Origin: Spirochaeta thermophila DSM 6192
GTDB lineage: Bacteria > Spirochaetota > Spirochaetia > Winmispirales > Winmispiraceae
Length of the DNA: 64,000 bases
Direction: 5' to 3'
Assembly (NCBI RefSeq): GCF_000147075.1
Contig: NC_014484.1
Coordinates: 1-64,000, forward strand
The notes beneath the pieces were generated by a model. That model had not been told where the DNA came from, ran no database searches, and saw nothing but the letters and a program-made list of their open reading frames with translations. Positions 36,934-45,837 of this stretch are shown piece after piece. The stretch's first letter is position 1. Every line of letters starts with the position of its first letter. The translations under genes and the position numbers were made by a program.

Positions 36934-36956
36934 GGGATCTCCTTTCCTTCCTCAGA

Positions 36957-39923
36957 TTATGAAGAGGCAAGGGGGTTGATTTCAATACGGCCCGACTGGG
37001 GGTCGAAGGTGATACGGACGGCTCTCTGGGGACTCCTGATTTCGTGAATCCTTCCGTGCGATTCTATCACCACGCCGGGGTGGATGGTGCCATGGACGAT
37101 GATGGACGACTCGAAGTGCTGCTCGAATCGTTCCCTGAGCGTGAAGAGGCGGAAGGAACGTTTCTCCATGATTTTGAGGAGTCGGAACTTGCGTGCGTGG
37201 AGTTCCTGGCGTTTCCCCGGATTACCGTTTCGGGCGAGTCGTTGTATCTCGTTGTCGAGCTGCACGATCTGCTGCTTGAGCTTGGTGATCTCCTGTTCCT
37301 CTATCTCGATCTGATCTTCGATGAGGTAGTCCTGTCCGAAGGAAACCTCTGTACGCAGGCCTTTCTCGGAACCGAGGGTTCCCACCTCCACCCCCAGGCG
37401 GCTCTTCACCTTCCCCCCCAGGAGGACTCCCTTCTCGGGTCCCACCAGGAGTCTGCCGTTGCATTTCACGAGACTCCTGTAGCAGGCCGTGCCGAGGTGG
37501 ATGTCGCCTACGGCGAGGAGACGGGTGTGTTCGGCGAATCGGGCGCTTATGTCCTCCTTGGCCCTCACCACCGCCTTGCCTCCCCCTTTTATGCCCTGTT
37601 TGATGATCACGCTCTTCCCTGCCGAGAGAAGGGCCGCTTCCACGCCCTCTTCCACCAGGATCGATCCGGTGGTGATCACATAGAACCCGCTCCGCACGGA
37701 TCCCTTCACCGTGATGTCGCCCGTGAGCCTCAGATTTCCGGTGGAGAGGTCGACATCGCCTTTTATCACCTGACGAGAGAGGATGTCGATCCTTCCCCCC
37801 GCGTACGAGAGCACCCCGCGTTGAGTGGAGAGGAGGAGTATGGTGCCGTCTTCCTGGGGTTCTTCCCTCACTCCCTCCCCTGTGGTGATCTCGGACGGTC
37901 TGGTCTGGAGGGGCTTGCGGACTCTCCCCCTCAGATCCCATCCCTCTTCCGGGAGCTGGGCCGGGGGGAAGATCCTCGCGATGGGCTGCCCCTCGTCCAC
38001 CACGGTGTAGCGGTCCTGCTCCTTGAAGTTGACCTGCCCCGAGGGGCCTTCCTTGAACGGCTTCCCCGAGGGGAGGGGGACGAGGAACTCTATCCTCCTC
38101 TGTCCTCCTGCCACCGGTTCCTTTCCCCGTGCGACGAGCGCCCTTCTCACCTCTCCCTCTTCCTGGGCGCGCCGGAGGGCCTCCTTCACGAGACCTTCGT
38201 CCACCCCCTTTACCACCCCTTCTTCGCGGATCGCCTTCAGGATGTCCTCGAAGGTGAGCTTTCGCCCCGTGCCCACCCCCTCTTCCAGGGTGAGGTAGGC
38301 CTCCATGTCGTCCGGGCTCGTCTCCACCAGGATGCGGGCGTCGCGATGGGGCCGGACCCTGAGGTGGAGGACTCCGTCCTTTTCTCCCTGTTCCATGATG
38401 CCCTGGATGGTGGCGATGAGGAGGTTGCCTTTTTCTTCGATGTTCTCGTGGATCACGAGGGGAGGGGTGTCTCCCGGGAGTCCCGGTATCTGGTTCCCGA
38501 AGACATCGGTTCCGGGTTGTCCCGGGGTGGCGGGGCTGATGAGGAAGATGGGTTGGTCCTTTTCCACATAGGCCAGCTTTTCCACCTCCTGGAGGGAGAA
38601 CTCCACGATGGAGGGGATGCCCTTGTATGCCTCGACCACGGTGGCCGTCTTCTCCTTGATCGCCTTCGCTTCCTCATCGGGGAGGTAGTGCACCGAGGGT
38701 TCGAGGGTGCGGTCCGCCCCCTTCTGGGGGGGAGTCCCCTTCACCAGGACGTAGTCCTTGAGCTCGAGCTCAGGGCTGTGGTAGAAGGCGAGGATGTCTT
38801 CTCCTATCTTTTTGTAATCGAGCGGTTTGAGGCCGCTCTCCTTGATGGCCTTCCCCACTTCCTTGAGGTTGAGGGGTTTCCCCCTCCCCGCACCCTTCCG
38901 TATGGTGAGGGTGGCGAGAAGCTTGTCCTCCGATATGTGTATGGAGAAGGATGCATCCCGGTCTTTCGAGATGGGGACCCGTTCCAGCGGCGACCTGCGA
39001 ACGATCGCGAGGCGGATGAGTTCCTGTATCTCCTCCGGGGAGAGGAGGCGCTCCTCGGGATACCCCAGGGTCACGACCTTCTGGATGATGAGCGATACAT
39101 CGGGAAACTGTGCGTCCTCCGTACCGGGGTACAGGGAGAGGAAACAGGAGGCCTTGTCCGGAGAGAGTTCCACCTCCCACCTGTGGGGTCGGAAGGGGAT
39201 GATGTCCGCCCAGTTCCTCCCCACCCGGAGTATCCCCGTGGTGAGGGCGACCAGCTCGTTTCTCTCCTTCCGGATACCTTCACCGGGATAGAACGAGGGA
39301 TCGGCGAGTACTGTGGGCGGGATCTCCTCTCCGAAGATGTCCTGTCCCGGGAGGCCGGGGACGGCGGGAGAGACGACCCCCAGTTTCTTCCCTTCTTCCA
39401 CGTAGAAGGAGGAGCGCACGGTGGGGTCCACATAGACCTTTTCCCTCCTCGTCTTCTTGTGCGTGACGGTGATCTTCTCCTTTTTGGGAGGCAGGAAGGG
39501 GAGTGCCGCCTTTTTCAGGACTTCCTTTTCTTCTTTTACCGTCTCCTGCAGTTCCCTGTAGATCTCCGGAGGGGGGGCCTTGGCGAGGACCTTTTCGATG
39601 TCTTTCTCCATCTCGGGGGGGATGGAGAGGTCTTTCGCCCAGGTGACGGTCTCGGGTACGGGTTTTTCCGGAGGGATGCCTTCAAGCAGGGTGAGTGTGA
39701 CGATGTGATCGTTGCTCTGGGCGATTCTCCTGAGGGCTTCCCGGAGGCGTTGTTCTGGTACCTTTCCCTCGAGTCCGTGTTGTTCGAGGACTTCTTTGAG
39801 GGTTGCGACGTTCCAGAGGGGATCCCCGTCTTCCCCCTTGGTGAAGACGAGGGAGACCCTCAGTCTCTGTTCGTCTATCGTGATCTGCGCCTTGCCTGTG
39901 ACGGTCAGTTTCTGTGTGGTCAT
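36957..39923 (-). CDS. FapA/DUF342 family protein, enlarged with repeated N-terminal modules
   Basis: 988 residues, about twice the usual size. Three successive modules carry the PxxPGxxGxDxFG-type loop (near residues 190, 465 and, more diverged, 655), each followed by G-x-L-xxx-T-x-G strands. Then comes one right-handed beta-helix (about 715-850: IKGDVDLSTGNLRLTGDITVKGSV) and a C-terminal coiled coil (about 865-940) with a final beta patch. FapA proteins are linked to flagellar or cell-pole assembly. The adjacent MinD-like gene ends 8 nt upstream, suggesting one complex. Confidence 0.85.
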   Translation of the reverse strand: MTTQKLTVTGKAQITIDEQRLRVSLVFTKGEDGDPLWNVATLKEVLEQHGLEGKVPEQRLREALRRIAQSNDHIVTLTLLEGIPPEKPVPETVTWAKDLSIPPEMEKDIEKVLAKAPPPEIYRELQETVKEEKEVLKKAALPFLPPKKEKITVTHKKTRREKVYVDPTVRSSFYVEEGKKLGVVSPAVPGLPGQDIFGEEIPPTVLADPSFYPGEGIRKERNELVALTTGILRVGRNWADIIPFRPHRWEVELSPDKASCFLSLYPGTEDAQFPDVSLIIQKVVTLGYPEERLLSPEEIQELIRLAIVRRSPLERVPISKDRDASFSIHISEDKLLATLTIRKGAGRGKPLNLKEVGKAIKESGLKPLDYKKIGEDILAFYHSPELELKDYVLVKGTPPQKGADRTLEPSVHYLPDEEAKAIKEKTATVVEAYKGIPSIVEFSLQEVEKLAYVEKDQPIFLISPATPGQPGTDVFGNQIPGLPGDTPPLVIHENIEEKGNLLIATIQGIMEQGEKDGVLHLRVRPHRDARILVETSPDDMEAYLTLEEGVGTGRKLTFEDILKAIREEGVVKGVDEGLVKEALRRAQEEGEVRRALVARGKEPVAGGQRRIEFLVPLPSGKPFKEGPSGQVNFKEQDRYTVVDEGQPIARIFPPAQLPEEGWDLRGRVRKPLQTRPSEITTGEGVREEPQEDGTILLLSTQRGVLSYAGGRIDILSRQVIKGDVDLSTGNLRLTGDITVKGSVRSGFYVITTGSILVEEGVEAALLSAGKSVIIKQGIKGGGKAVVRAKEDISARFAEHTRLLAVGDIHLGTACYRSLVKCNGRLLVGPEKGVLLGGKVKSRLGVEVGTLGSEKGLRTEVSFGQDYLIEDQIEIEEQEITKLKQQIVQLDNEIQRLARNGNPGKRQELHARKFRLLKIMEKRSFRLFTLRERFEQHFESSIIVHGTIHPGVVIESHGRIHEIRSPQRAVRITFDPQSGRIEINPLASS

Positions 39924-39931
39924 ACGCAGGT

Positions 39932-41086
39932 CTATTTCCCTCGGGTTTCGGGGAGGAATCCGTTCTGTATCGCCTTTACGAGTTGGGCTTTGAGGAATTG
40001 GTTCTCCTTCCTCAGCCTGTTGATCTCCATCTGCTGCATCTTCACGGTCTCCACCAGGTCTCCCATGGTGAGGGTCCCGGTGTGGAGGAGTTCTTCCACG
40101 TATTCCATCTTGTTCTCGAAGTCGATCTGGGCTTCCACGTCGGCTTCCTGGAAGGATTCGTCTATCTCCTCGATGTCGAGGAGCGATGTCTCCTCTTCAC
40201 CTATCTGGAGGAGTTTGTCGGCGATGCGATAGACGGCCTGGGAGAGGACCGAATCCGGTTTGTAGACGAGTATGGGGAGCTTCGAGGAGAGGGCGATGTC
40301 CTGGAGGTCATCTCTGTAGATGATGCCGAGGTGTTCGATGTCGATGCCCAGGTATTGCTGGCAGGATCGTCTGAGGCGTTGGGCCCTCACGGTGTCCTGG
40401 GGTTGCTCGAGCATGTTGAGGATGAGCCGTGGGTGGAATGAGGAGAGGGACCGGGTGAATTGTTCGTAGCTCTCCGGATCCACTTCCTTGATGAGTTCGG
40501 CGAGCTTCGGGAGATAGAGCTCCTGGAAGGCCTTTCCCTCTTTCTCGAGCCTCTTGAGATACTGGTAGCCTTCGCTTCCTCTCTTGCAGGAGAGATAGAG
40601 GAGTCTGAAGATCACGTTTTTGAGGAAAAGATAGGCGTTCACCGTGGCGGTCGGGGTGGGGGTGGTCACGATGATGCCGTTGTTGGACATCAGGAAGAAG
40701 TCCAGGGTGTTGATGTGTGTTCCGGCCCCCAGATCGATGATGAGGTAGTCCGCGTGAAGCTTCCTGAGGTGTGAGAGGAGCTTCTTCTTCTGTCCGGCGG
40801 TGAGGTTCGCGACACCAGGGATCTCGGCGTCCCCGGGAACGAATCTCAGCCGTTCGTACTGGGTGGGACCTACGATGTCCTGGAAGGAGAGGCCCGGCGT
40901 GGTGAGGAAGCTACCGATGCCGCGGGGAGCGGGGATGCCCAGCATGAGGTGCAGGTTCGATCCTCCCAGATCGAGGTCCACCAGGACCACCTCTTTGCCC
41001 GCCTGGGCGAGGGCGATGGCGAGGTTCGTCGCGATGAGAGATTTTCCCACACCTCCTTTACCACTGGCTATGGGGAAGATGTGCAT
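39932..41086 (-). CDS. MinD/ParA-like ATPase with C-terminal coiled coil
   Basis: 384 residues. Deviant Walker A GKGGVGKS (9-16), DLDLGGSNLHLMLG switch region and LIIDLGAG Walker B define the MinD/FlhG group. The C-terminal about 90 residues are acidic then heptad-like (VKMQQMEINRLRKENQFLKAQ), an extension not in MinD. With FapA downstream, a role in polar or flagellar placement is plausible. The start overlaps the upstream small gene by 19 nt. Confidence 0.85.
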   Translation of the reverse strand: MHIFPIASGKGGVGKSLIATNLAIALAQAGKEVVLVDLDLGGSNLHLMLGIPAPRGIGSFLTTPGLSFQDIVGPTQYERLRFVPGDAEIPGVANLTAGQKKKLLSHLRKLHADYLIIDLGAGTHINTLDFFLMSNNGIIVTTPTPTATVNAYLFLKNVIFRLLYLSCKRGSEGYQYLKRLEKEGKAFQELYLPKLAELIKEVDPESYEQFTRSLSSFHPRLILNMLEQPQDTVRAQRLRRSCQQYLGIDIEHLGIIYRDDLQDIALSSKLPILVYKPDSVLSQAVYRIADKLLQIGEEETSLLDIEEIDESFQEADVEAQIDFENKMEYVEELLHTGTLTMGDLVETVKMQQMEINRLRKENQFLKAQLVKAIQNGFLPETRGK

Positions 41087-41490
41087 GGCTCATCCTTTTC
41101 CTGTAGGGGGGTGGTCCCATGAGACGGAGGGACGGAAGACCGATCGAGGAGAAGCCCCAGAAAGATGAGAGCGTCTATGCCAGTGGTGGCGATGATGAAG
41201 AGCGGTGGGATCACGGGTGTGGAGAGGAGCGTGGAGAGGAAGAGGGCGAGCCCCATGAGGACCTGCAGGAGTTTCCCTGAGAGGTGGAGTCGTCTCGCGC
41301 CCTGTGCGGGGCGTTCGAAGAGGGAGGCGAAGGCCTGGAGGGCGAGGAGGAGGGCCGGCCCGCTGAGCCAGAGGAGGATCAACGCCCTCCCCGCTTCGAT
41401 CCGCATCGGGGCTTGGAGGATCAGGAAGAGAAAGGCGAAACGGATCATTTCCCACAACGCGGCAAAGAGAAAGAAAATTTTTCGCATCAT
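41068..41490 (-). CDS. small uncharacterised membrane protein
   Basis: About 140 residues with four predicted membrane segments (near 3-28, 35-58, 72-95, 98-116) and a polar C-terminal tail. No recognised family. The start is at one of two adjacent ATGs after GAAGGTG. It overlaps the MinD-like gene by 19 nt, so the two are probably translated together, ahead of fapA. Confidence 0.6.
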   Translation of the reverse strand: MMRKIFFLFAALWEMIRFAFLFLILQAPMRIEAGRALILLWLSGPALLLALQAFASLFERPAQGARRLHLSGKLLQVLMGLALFLSTLLSTPVIPPLFIIATTGIDALIFLGLLLDRSSVPPSHGTTPLQEKDEPCTSSP

Positions 41491-41543
41491 CACCTTCTAG
41501 TCTAAAAGGGGGTGGTATGTGGGTCAAGTGAGGATTCCTCGAG

Positions 41544-41572
41544 TTGACAAAACGGGAGGTATCTCTGAGAAT
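41544..41572 (+). promoter_or_regulatory. predicted ctpA promoter
   Basis: A perfect TTGACA (41544-41549) is followed 17 bp later by GAGAAT (41567-41572), four of six to the -10 consensus. The ctpA ATG is about 30 nt further on. The -10 is weak, so the exact placement is tentative. Confidence 0.45.
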
Positions 41573-41603
41573 AGACTTCACACAGGCGCTCAAGGTGGTG
41601 ATG

Positions 41604-43010
41604 ATGAAAAAAGGGGATGTCCGACTGCGGGGGATATGGTGGGGAGGGTTCCTCCTCCTCTTCGGGTTCCTAATGTCCCTTGTATGGGCGGACGGGCTCT
41701 TCGCTCTCGACCGTTCGACGGATCAACTCCTCTCTCTCTTCGAGAGTGTCTTTTCCTATGTACAGGACCACTATGTCGAAGAGCCTGATCCGGAGGTCCT
41801 TCTGGAAGGGGCCCTGGAAGGGCTCTTCGAGAGCCTGGATGATCCATACTCCGAGTATCTTTCGGAGGAAGAGCTCCGCGATCTTTCCGACACCACCCGA
41901 GGGGAGTTCGGAGGGATCGGTCTCTATATCGCCAAGGAGACCGCGAACGGGGGGGATGCGGGTTATGTGGATGTGGTCGCCCCCATCGAAGGCACTCCGG
42001 CCTACCGCGCGGGCATCCTGGCTGGGGACAAGATCATAGGGATAGAAGGGGAGTCCACGATGGACCTCTCCATCGACGAGGTCCTCTCCCGCCTGAGGGG
42101 TGAGCCCGGCACGCAGGTGACCATCACCATCAAGAGGGGGGGCGACTATGTGTTCGATGTGACCCTCACCCGTGCGATCATCGAGGTGCCCACGGTGCGC
42201 TACGAGTTCCTTCCCGAGCACAAGGTGGGTATCCTCAGGATCATCCAGTTCACTCCACACACCCCGGAGAAGGTTGAGGAGGCCATCTCCGCGTTCAAGG
42301 CACGGGGGTATCGGGGGCTCCTCATCGATGTCCGTTCCAATCCCGGAGGGCTCCTCGATTCGGTTCTCGAGATCACCGACTTCTTCTTCAGAGAAGGGAT
42401 CATGCTCAGGGAGGAGGGACGGACTTCCGAGGCTACACGCACCTATTATGCCACCGGAGATCTCCTGGTGGACGAGGATATCCCTGTGGTGGTCCTGGTG
42501 AACAGGGGGACGGCCTCGGCGGCCGAAATCCTCTCCGGCGTGCTCAAGGACAGGGGGAGGGGAACGCTGGTCGGAGAGACGACCTACGGAAAAGGGTCGG
42601 TCCAGCAGGTGCAGTTGCTTCCCAGAGGAGGTTTCCGTCTCACGGTTGCCCGCTACTATACGCCCAGCGGGGTGGTGATCGACAGGCATGGGATCGAGCC
42701 GGATGTGAAGGTGGAGGAGGAGACCTTCACCGAGGAACAGACGGCCCTCTACGGAGAACTCCTCTCCTCAGGGAGGATCACGGAGTTCGTGGTCTCTCAT
42801 GACGTGGCCCCCTCCGAGGAGGCGATCGGGAGTTTCATCTCCCGGCTGGTGGCGGAACGGCCCGAATACGATCCCGACATCCTGAGACGTCTCATCCATG
42901 CCGAGGTGGTGAGGCGGTCGACGCATCCTCCGCTCTATGATCCGGACTACGACAGGGTGATGGAGGAAGGTATGCGCATCCTTCTCGGACTGATGGGAGG
43001 CGAGACCTGA
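41604..43010 (+). CDS. C-terminal processing peptidase (CtpA/Prc family)
   Basis: About 468 residues. A signal/anchor segment (about 10-33) precedes a PDZ domain (about 90-180: GGIGLYI, PAYRAGILAGDKIIGIEG) and an S41 protease domain (about 200-370). Its catalytic serine is in NRGTASAAEIL, with the lysine about 25 residues later in GETTYGKGSVQ. It is periplasmic and likely trims proteins during envelope maturation. I chose the ATG at 41604; the ATG at 41601 is equally possible. The next gene abuts the stop. Confidence 0.93.
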   Translation: MKKGDVRLRGIWWGGFLLLFGFLMSLVWADGLFALDRSTDQLLSLFESVFSYVQDHYVEEPDPEVLLEGALEGLFESLDDPYSEYLSEEELRDLSDTTRGEFGGIGLYIAKETANGGDAGYVDVVAPIEGTPAYRAGILAGDKIIGIEGESTMDLSIDEVLSRLRGEPGTQVTITIKRGGDYVFDVTLTRAIIEVPTVRYEFLPEHKVGILRIIQFTPHTPEKVEEAISAFKARGYRGLLIDVRSNPGGLLDSVLEITDFFFREGIMLREEGRTSEATRTYYATGDLLVDEDIPVVVLVNRGTASAAEILSGVLKDRGRGTLVGETTYGKGSVQQVQLLPRGGFRLTVARYYTPSGVVIDRHGIEPDVKVEEETFTEEQTALYGELLSSGRITEFVVSHDVAPSEEAIGSFISRLVAERPEYDPDILRRLIHAEVVRRSTHPPLYDPDYDRVMEEGMRILLGLMGGET

Positions 43011-43406
43011 ATGGAACGGATCTCAGTGCGTACCGGAGAGAGGGTTCAGGTGGTGCTCATCACGCGGGAGGTCCAGGAGATCGTCGCCCGATCGGGTGTC
43101 GAGGAGGGGATCTGTGTGGTCTATTCACCTCACACCACGGCGGGGATAACGATAAACGAGGCGGCGGATCCTTCTGTGATACGGGACTTCCTCATGGAGA
43201 CGGGCAAGATCGTGCCTTTCCAGGACGGTTATGCTCACGCCGAGGGGAACTCCGCGGCTCATATCAAAACGTCGCTCGTCGGTCCTTCAGTGACGATCCC
43301 TGTGGAAGGGGGAACCCTCGCCCTGGGTACCTGGCAGGGAATCTATTTCTGTGAGTTCGACGGGCCGCGCACCCGGAAGGTGTTCGTCCAGATCATCGGT
43401 CGCTGA
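43011..43406 (+). CDS. YjbQ/UPF0047 family protein
   Basis: 131 residues. YSPHTTAGITINEAADP (about 39-55), HAEGNSAAHIK and WQGIYFCEFDGPR are the UPF0047 signatures; members have been linked to a secondary thiamine-phosphate synthase activity, so the true role is uncertain. Small cytosolic trimeric fold expected. It starts immediately after the ctpA stop, which implies coupling. Confidence 0.9.
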   Translation: MERISVRTGERVQVVLITREVQEIVARSGVEEGICVVYSPHTTAGITINEAADPSVIRDFLMETGKIVPFQDGYAHAEGNSAAHIKTSLVGPSVTIPVEGGTLALGTWQGIYFCEFDGPRTRKVFVQIIGR

Positions 43407-43430
43407 TGTTCTGGGGGAATTGGGGGGATC

Positions 43431-44207
43431 ATGACAGCTGCGACGAATATACCTTGGAAGAAGAGGATCCGTATCCTGGGGATCCCCGTGGATCGCGTGG
43501 AGGATGCGGATCTCGAGCGGGTGTTCCATCACTTCCTCCTCGATGGGAGACTCCACCATATCGTGTTCGCACGGCGTTCGGATTGCATGCGTGCCCGCCG
43601 TTCGAAACGGAAGCGGCGGATACTCGAGGAGGCATCTCTGGTCCTGCCTCTTGACCGTTCGCTCGTGTGGGCGGCTCGACGGCTCCATCAGGAGGCCCCT
43701 GTGAGGTACCTTCCTTTTTCCTTCATCGTTCGGCTTCTCCGTTTCCTGGAGGAGAAGGGAGAACGGGTGTACCTCCTCGGAGAGAGCCCTCAGGATATCC
43801 TCACCATCGAGCGGAATATCCGGGAGACGTTCCCCGGTCTTCGTGTGGTGGGACGCTACCACGGCAACTTCCCAAAGGAGGTGGAGGAGACGATCCTCAC
43901 CGCGGTGAAGAAGGCCACGCCGGCCCTCATCCTGATAGGGAGCGGTATTCGCGGCGGGGATGAGTGGGTGTCGCAGCACAGGGCGGAACTTCCCCCTGCC
44001 ATGGTGATCGTACATCCCGAGACGATGCAGGTCTTCGCGGGACGGAGGAAGAGGGTGGCTCCCGAGGAGTTCTACGGGCGCATTCCCCCGCTGAAGGGGT
44101 TCATCCTCAATCCCCTCCGGATCCTGAAGGTGTTCTATTATCTCTGGTTCGCTCTTCTGGTGATGGTGTACAAGGTGTTCGGTTTAAACAAGTCACGAGA
44201 TGATTAA
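43431..44207 (+). CDS. WecG/TagA/CpsF family glycosyltransferase (GT26)
   Basis: 258 residues. RILGIPVDRV at the N-terminus, ERVYLLGESPQDILTIERNIRETFPGLRVVG and a LILIGSG region follow the GT26 layout, but PLDRSLVWAARRL replaces the usual ADG motif context. A C-terminal hydrophobic helix (about 230-248, YYLWFALLVMVYKVF) may anchor it to the membrane. It would transfer an amino sugar to a lipid-linked acceptor in surface glycan synthesis. The end overlaps the next gene by 8 nt. Confidence 0.82.
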   Translation: MTAATNIPWKKRIRILGIPVDRVEDADLERVFHHFLLDGRLHHIVFARRSDCMRARRSKRKRRILEEASLVLPLDRSLVWAARRLHQEAPVRYLPFSFIVRLLRFLEEKGERVYLLGESPQDILTIERNIRETFPGLRVVGRYHGNFPKEVEETILTAVKKATPALILIGSGIRGGDEWVSQHRAELPPAMVIVHPETMQVFAGRRKRVAPEEFYGRIPPLKGFILNPLRILKVFYYLWFALLVMVYKVFGLNKSRDD

Positions 44208-45336
44208 AGTAGCGCTTATAGATATGAAGGGAGGGAGCGAGGACTTTTTCAGGCTCCTCCTTCCGGAAGATGTCTCCATGGTTCTGGTGGATGAGGCCGC
44301 AGTGAAGGTCCGGCTCGGTGATGAGAGACCGGATGCGGTGATCCTTGTCCACGGTGCGGGGGATGAGTGGCAGGGGGTCGCGAGAACACTGGGGGATGTC
44401 TTTCCCCACATCCCCCTCATCCTCTGCTCTCCCGATCCGTCGCCCCATACGGTGGTGAGAGGGATGGATCTCGGTGCCGTGGACTATCTCCCCTTCCCTC
44501 CTGAAAGGGATGCCCTCCATCGAGCACTCCAGCGGGCACTTCGGTGCAAAGGCTACTCCTCTCCGGCTGTGGAGGACAGGTCTCCGCTCGAGCGCCTAGT
44601 GGGCAAGAGCGAGTCGATCGTGAAGATCCGGGAATATATCTCGGTGGTGGCCCGGGTGAAGGAGACCGTGCTCATCCAGGGGCCCACGGGGACGGGCAAG
44701 GAACTCGTGGCCCGGATCCTCCACGATCTCTCTCCCAGGAGGGAGATGCCCTTTGTGGCGGTCAATTGCGGAGCACTTCCCCCCTCTCTCATCGAAGCAG
44801 AACTCTTCGGTACCGAGGAGGGGGCCTACACCGATGCGCGGAGACGTCCGGGGCTTTTTGAGCAGGCTGACGGCGGGACGCTCTTCCTGGACGAGGTGGG
44901 AGAGCTTCCGGCGGACCTGCAGGTGAAGTTCCTCCGTGTCCTGGAGGAGGGGAGCGTGGTGAGGGTGGGGGGGCATCGCTCGATCCGGGTGGATGTGCGT
45001 GTGGTGTGCGCCACCCACAGGGATCTGGCGGGGGAGGTGAAGCGGGGGCGGTTCCGGGCCGACCTCTTCTATCGGATCAATGTGCTGAAGATTTCGATCC
45101 CCCCCCTCACCGATCGCAAGGAGGATATCCCGCTTCTCGCCTCGTATTTCACCAGGATGCTCGCGGACCAGTACGGATGCCCGGCCCGGATCTCGTCCGG
45201 GGCCATGGACCGCCTTCTCTCGTACGACTGGCCGGGTAACGTGAGGGAACTGAAAAACGTGCTCACCCGCGCCGTGCTCGAGGCGAGGTTCAGGGGTCTC
45301 GAGATGATCACCCCCGATCTGGTGAGATTCGAGTAG
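44200..45336 (+). CDS. sigma-54-type AAA+ protein with pseudo-receiver, no DNA-binding domain
   Basis: 378 residues. Residues 1-115 have receiver-like order but lack the phosphoacceptor: the expected Asp position reads VILVHG. The AAA+ domain (about 130-378) has Walker A GPTGTGKE (161-168) and Walker B GTLFLDEVGEL (226-236). The GAFTGA loop is altered to GAYTDA (208-213), and the protein ends after WPGNVRELKNV without a Fis-type helix-turn-helix. Either an atypical enhancer-independent sigma-54 activator or an AAA+ protein with another role. It overlaps the wecG-like gene by 8 nt. Confidence 0.88.
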   Translation: MIKVALIDMKGGSEDFFRLLLPEDVSMVLVDEAAVKVRLGDERPDAVILVHGAGDEWQGVARTLGDVFPHIPLILCSPDPSPHTVVRGMDLGAVDYLPFPPERDALHRALQRALRCKGYSSPAVEDRSPLERLVGKSESIVKIREYISVVARVKETVLIQGPTGTGKELVARILHDLSPRREMPFVAVNCGALPPSLIEAELFGTEEGAYTDARRRPGLFEQADGGTLFLDEVGELPADLQVKFLRVLEEGSVVRVGGHRSIRVDVRVVCATHRDLAGEVKRGRFRADLFYRINVLKISIPPLTDRKEDIPLLASYFTRMLADQYGCPARISSGAMDRLLSYDWPGNVRELKNVLTRAVLEARFRGLEMITPDLVRFE

Positions 45337-45798
45337 TCATCTGATCACCCTCACCGCTTTCGCGAGGAGCACCGGTACAGGGGTCCCGTCCGGGGAGGAT
45401 TCCACGTCGATGAGCCTGCATAGGACGATGATCCTCCTCCTCTCGATGAGGCTCTCGGGGAGGATGGGATCCCTCCTCGAGAGGGGTATCCTCGATCGGA
45501 ACTCTGCGCCCTTGAGGATCACGTCCGCACGGTAGAGGGCAACCTCCTCCTCCGAGAGCCATGCGCCCGAGACGAGCTCCAACCGGGCGGTGAAGGACTC
45601 TCCCTCCCCGGGATCCAGGACCTCCACGGACCCTATGATGCCATCGAGGACGAGGTAGTACCCCGATACCTCCTCTTTCCCCTCTGGAAGCGTCCCGATG
45701 AGGTCTTCGAGGGTGAGGTCGAAGCGCACACCGTCCACAGGGTCATATGCCCACAGGAGGGTTCCGAGGGTCATGTACAGGAGGAACAGTCGCTTCAT
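45337..45798 (-). CDS. hypothetical exported protein
   Basis: About 153 residues with a signal peptide (about 1-17, ending LLWA). The mature part is beta-rich and acidic, without a recognised motif. The start may instead be the GTG at 45807, closer to GGGAG. Its stop codon directly abuts the stop of the convergent AAA+ gene (45336/45337), leaving no room for a terminator. Function unknown. Confidence 0.65.
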   Translation of the reverse strand: MKRLFLLYMTLGTLLWAYDPVDGVRFDLTLEDLIGTLPEGKEEVSGYYLVLDGIIGSVEVLDPGEGESFTARLELVSGAWLSEEEVALYRADVILKGAEFRSRIPLSRRDPILPESLIERRRIIVLCRLIDVESSPDGTPVPVLLAKAVRVIR

Positions 45799-45802
45799 GT
45801 CG

Positions 45803-45831
45803 TTCACCCGCTCCCTATCTCATGATAGGAT
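45803..45831 (+). promoter_or_regulatory. promoter of the SDR gene
   Basis: TTCACC (45803-45808), 17-bp spacer, TAGGAT (45826-45831). The GTG start is at 45838, 6 nt after the -10, with no Shine-Dalgarno, so a leaderless transcript is predicted. The -35 is only four of six. Confidence 0.5.
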
Positions 45832-45837
45832 AGTGGC

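Noticed and set aside
37044..40232. 1062-codon open frame antisense to fapA
   Set aside because: Composition is a mirror of the fapA reading frame; no motifs. FapA on the minus strand has clear family features and a proper start.
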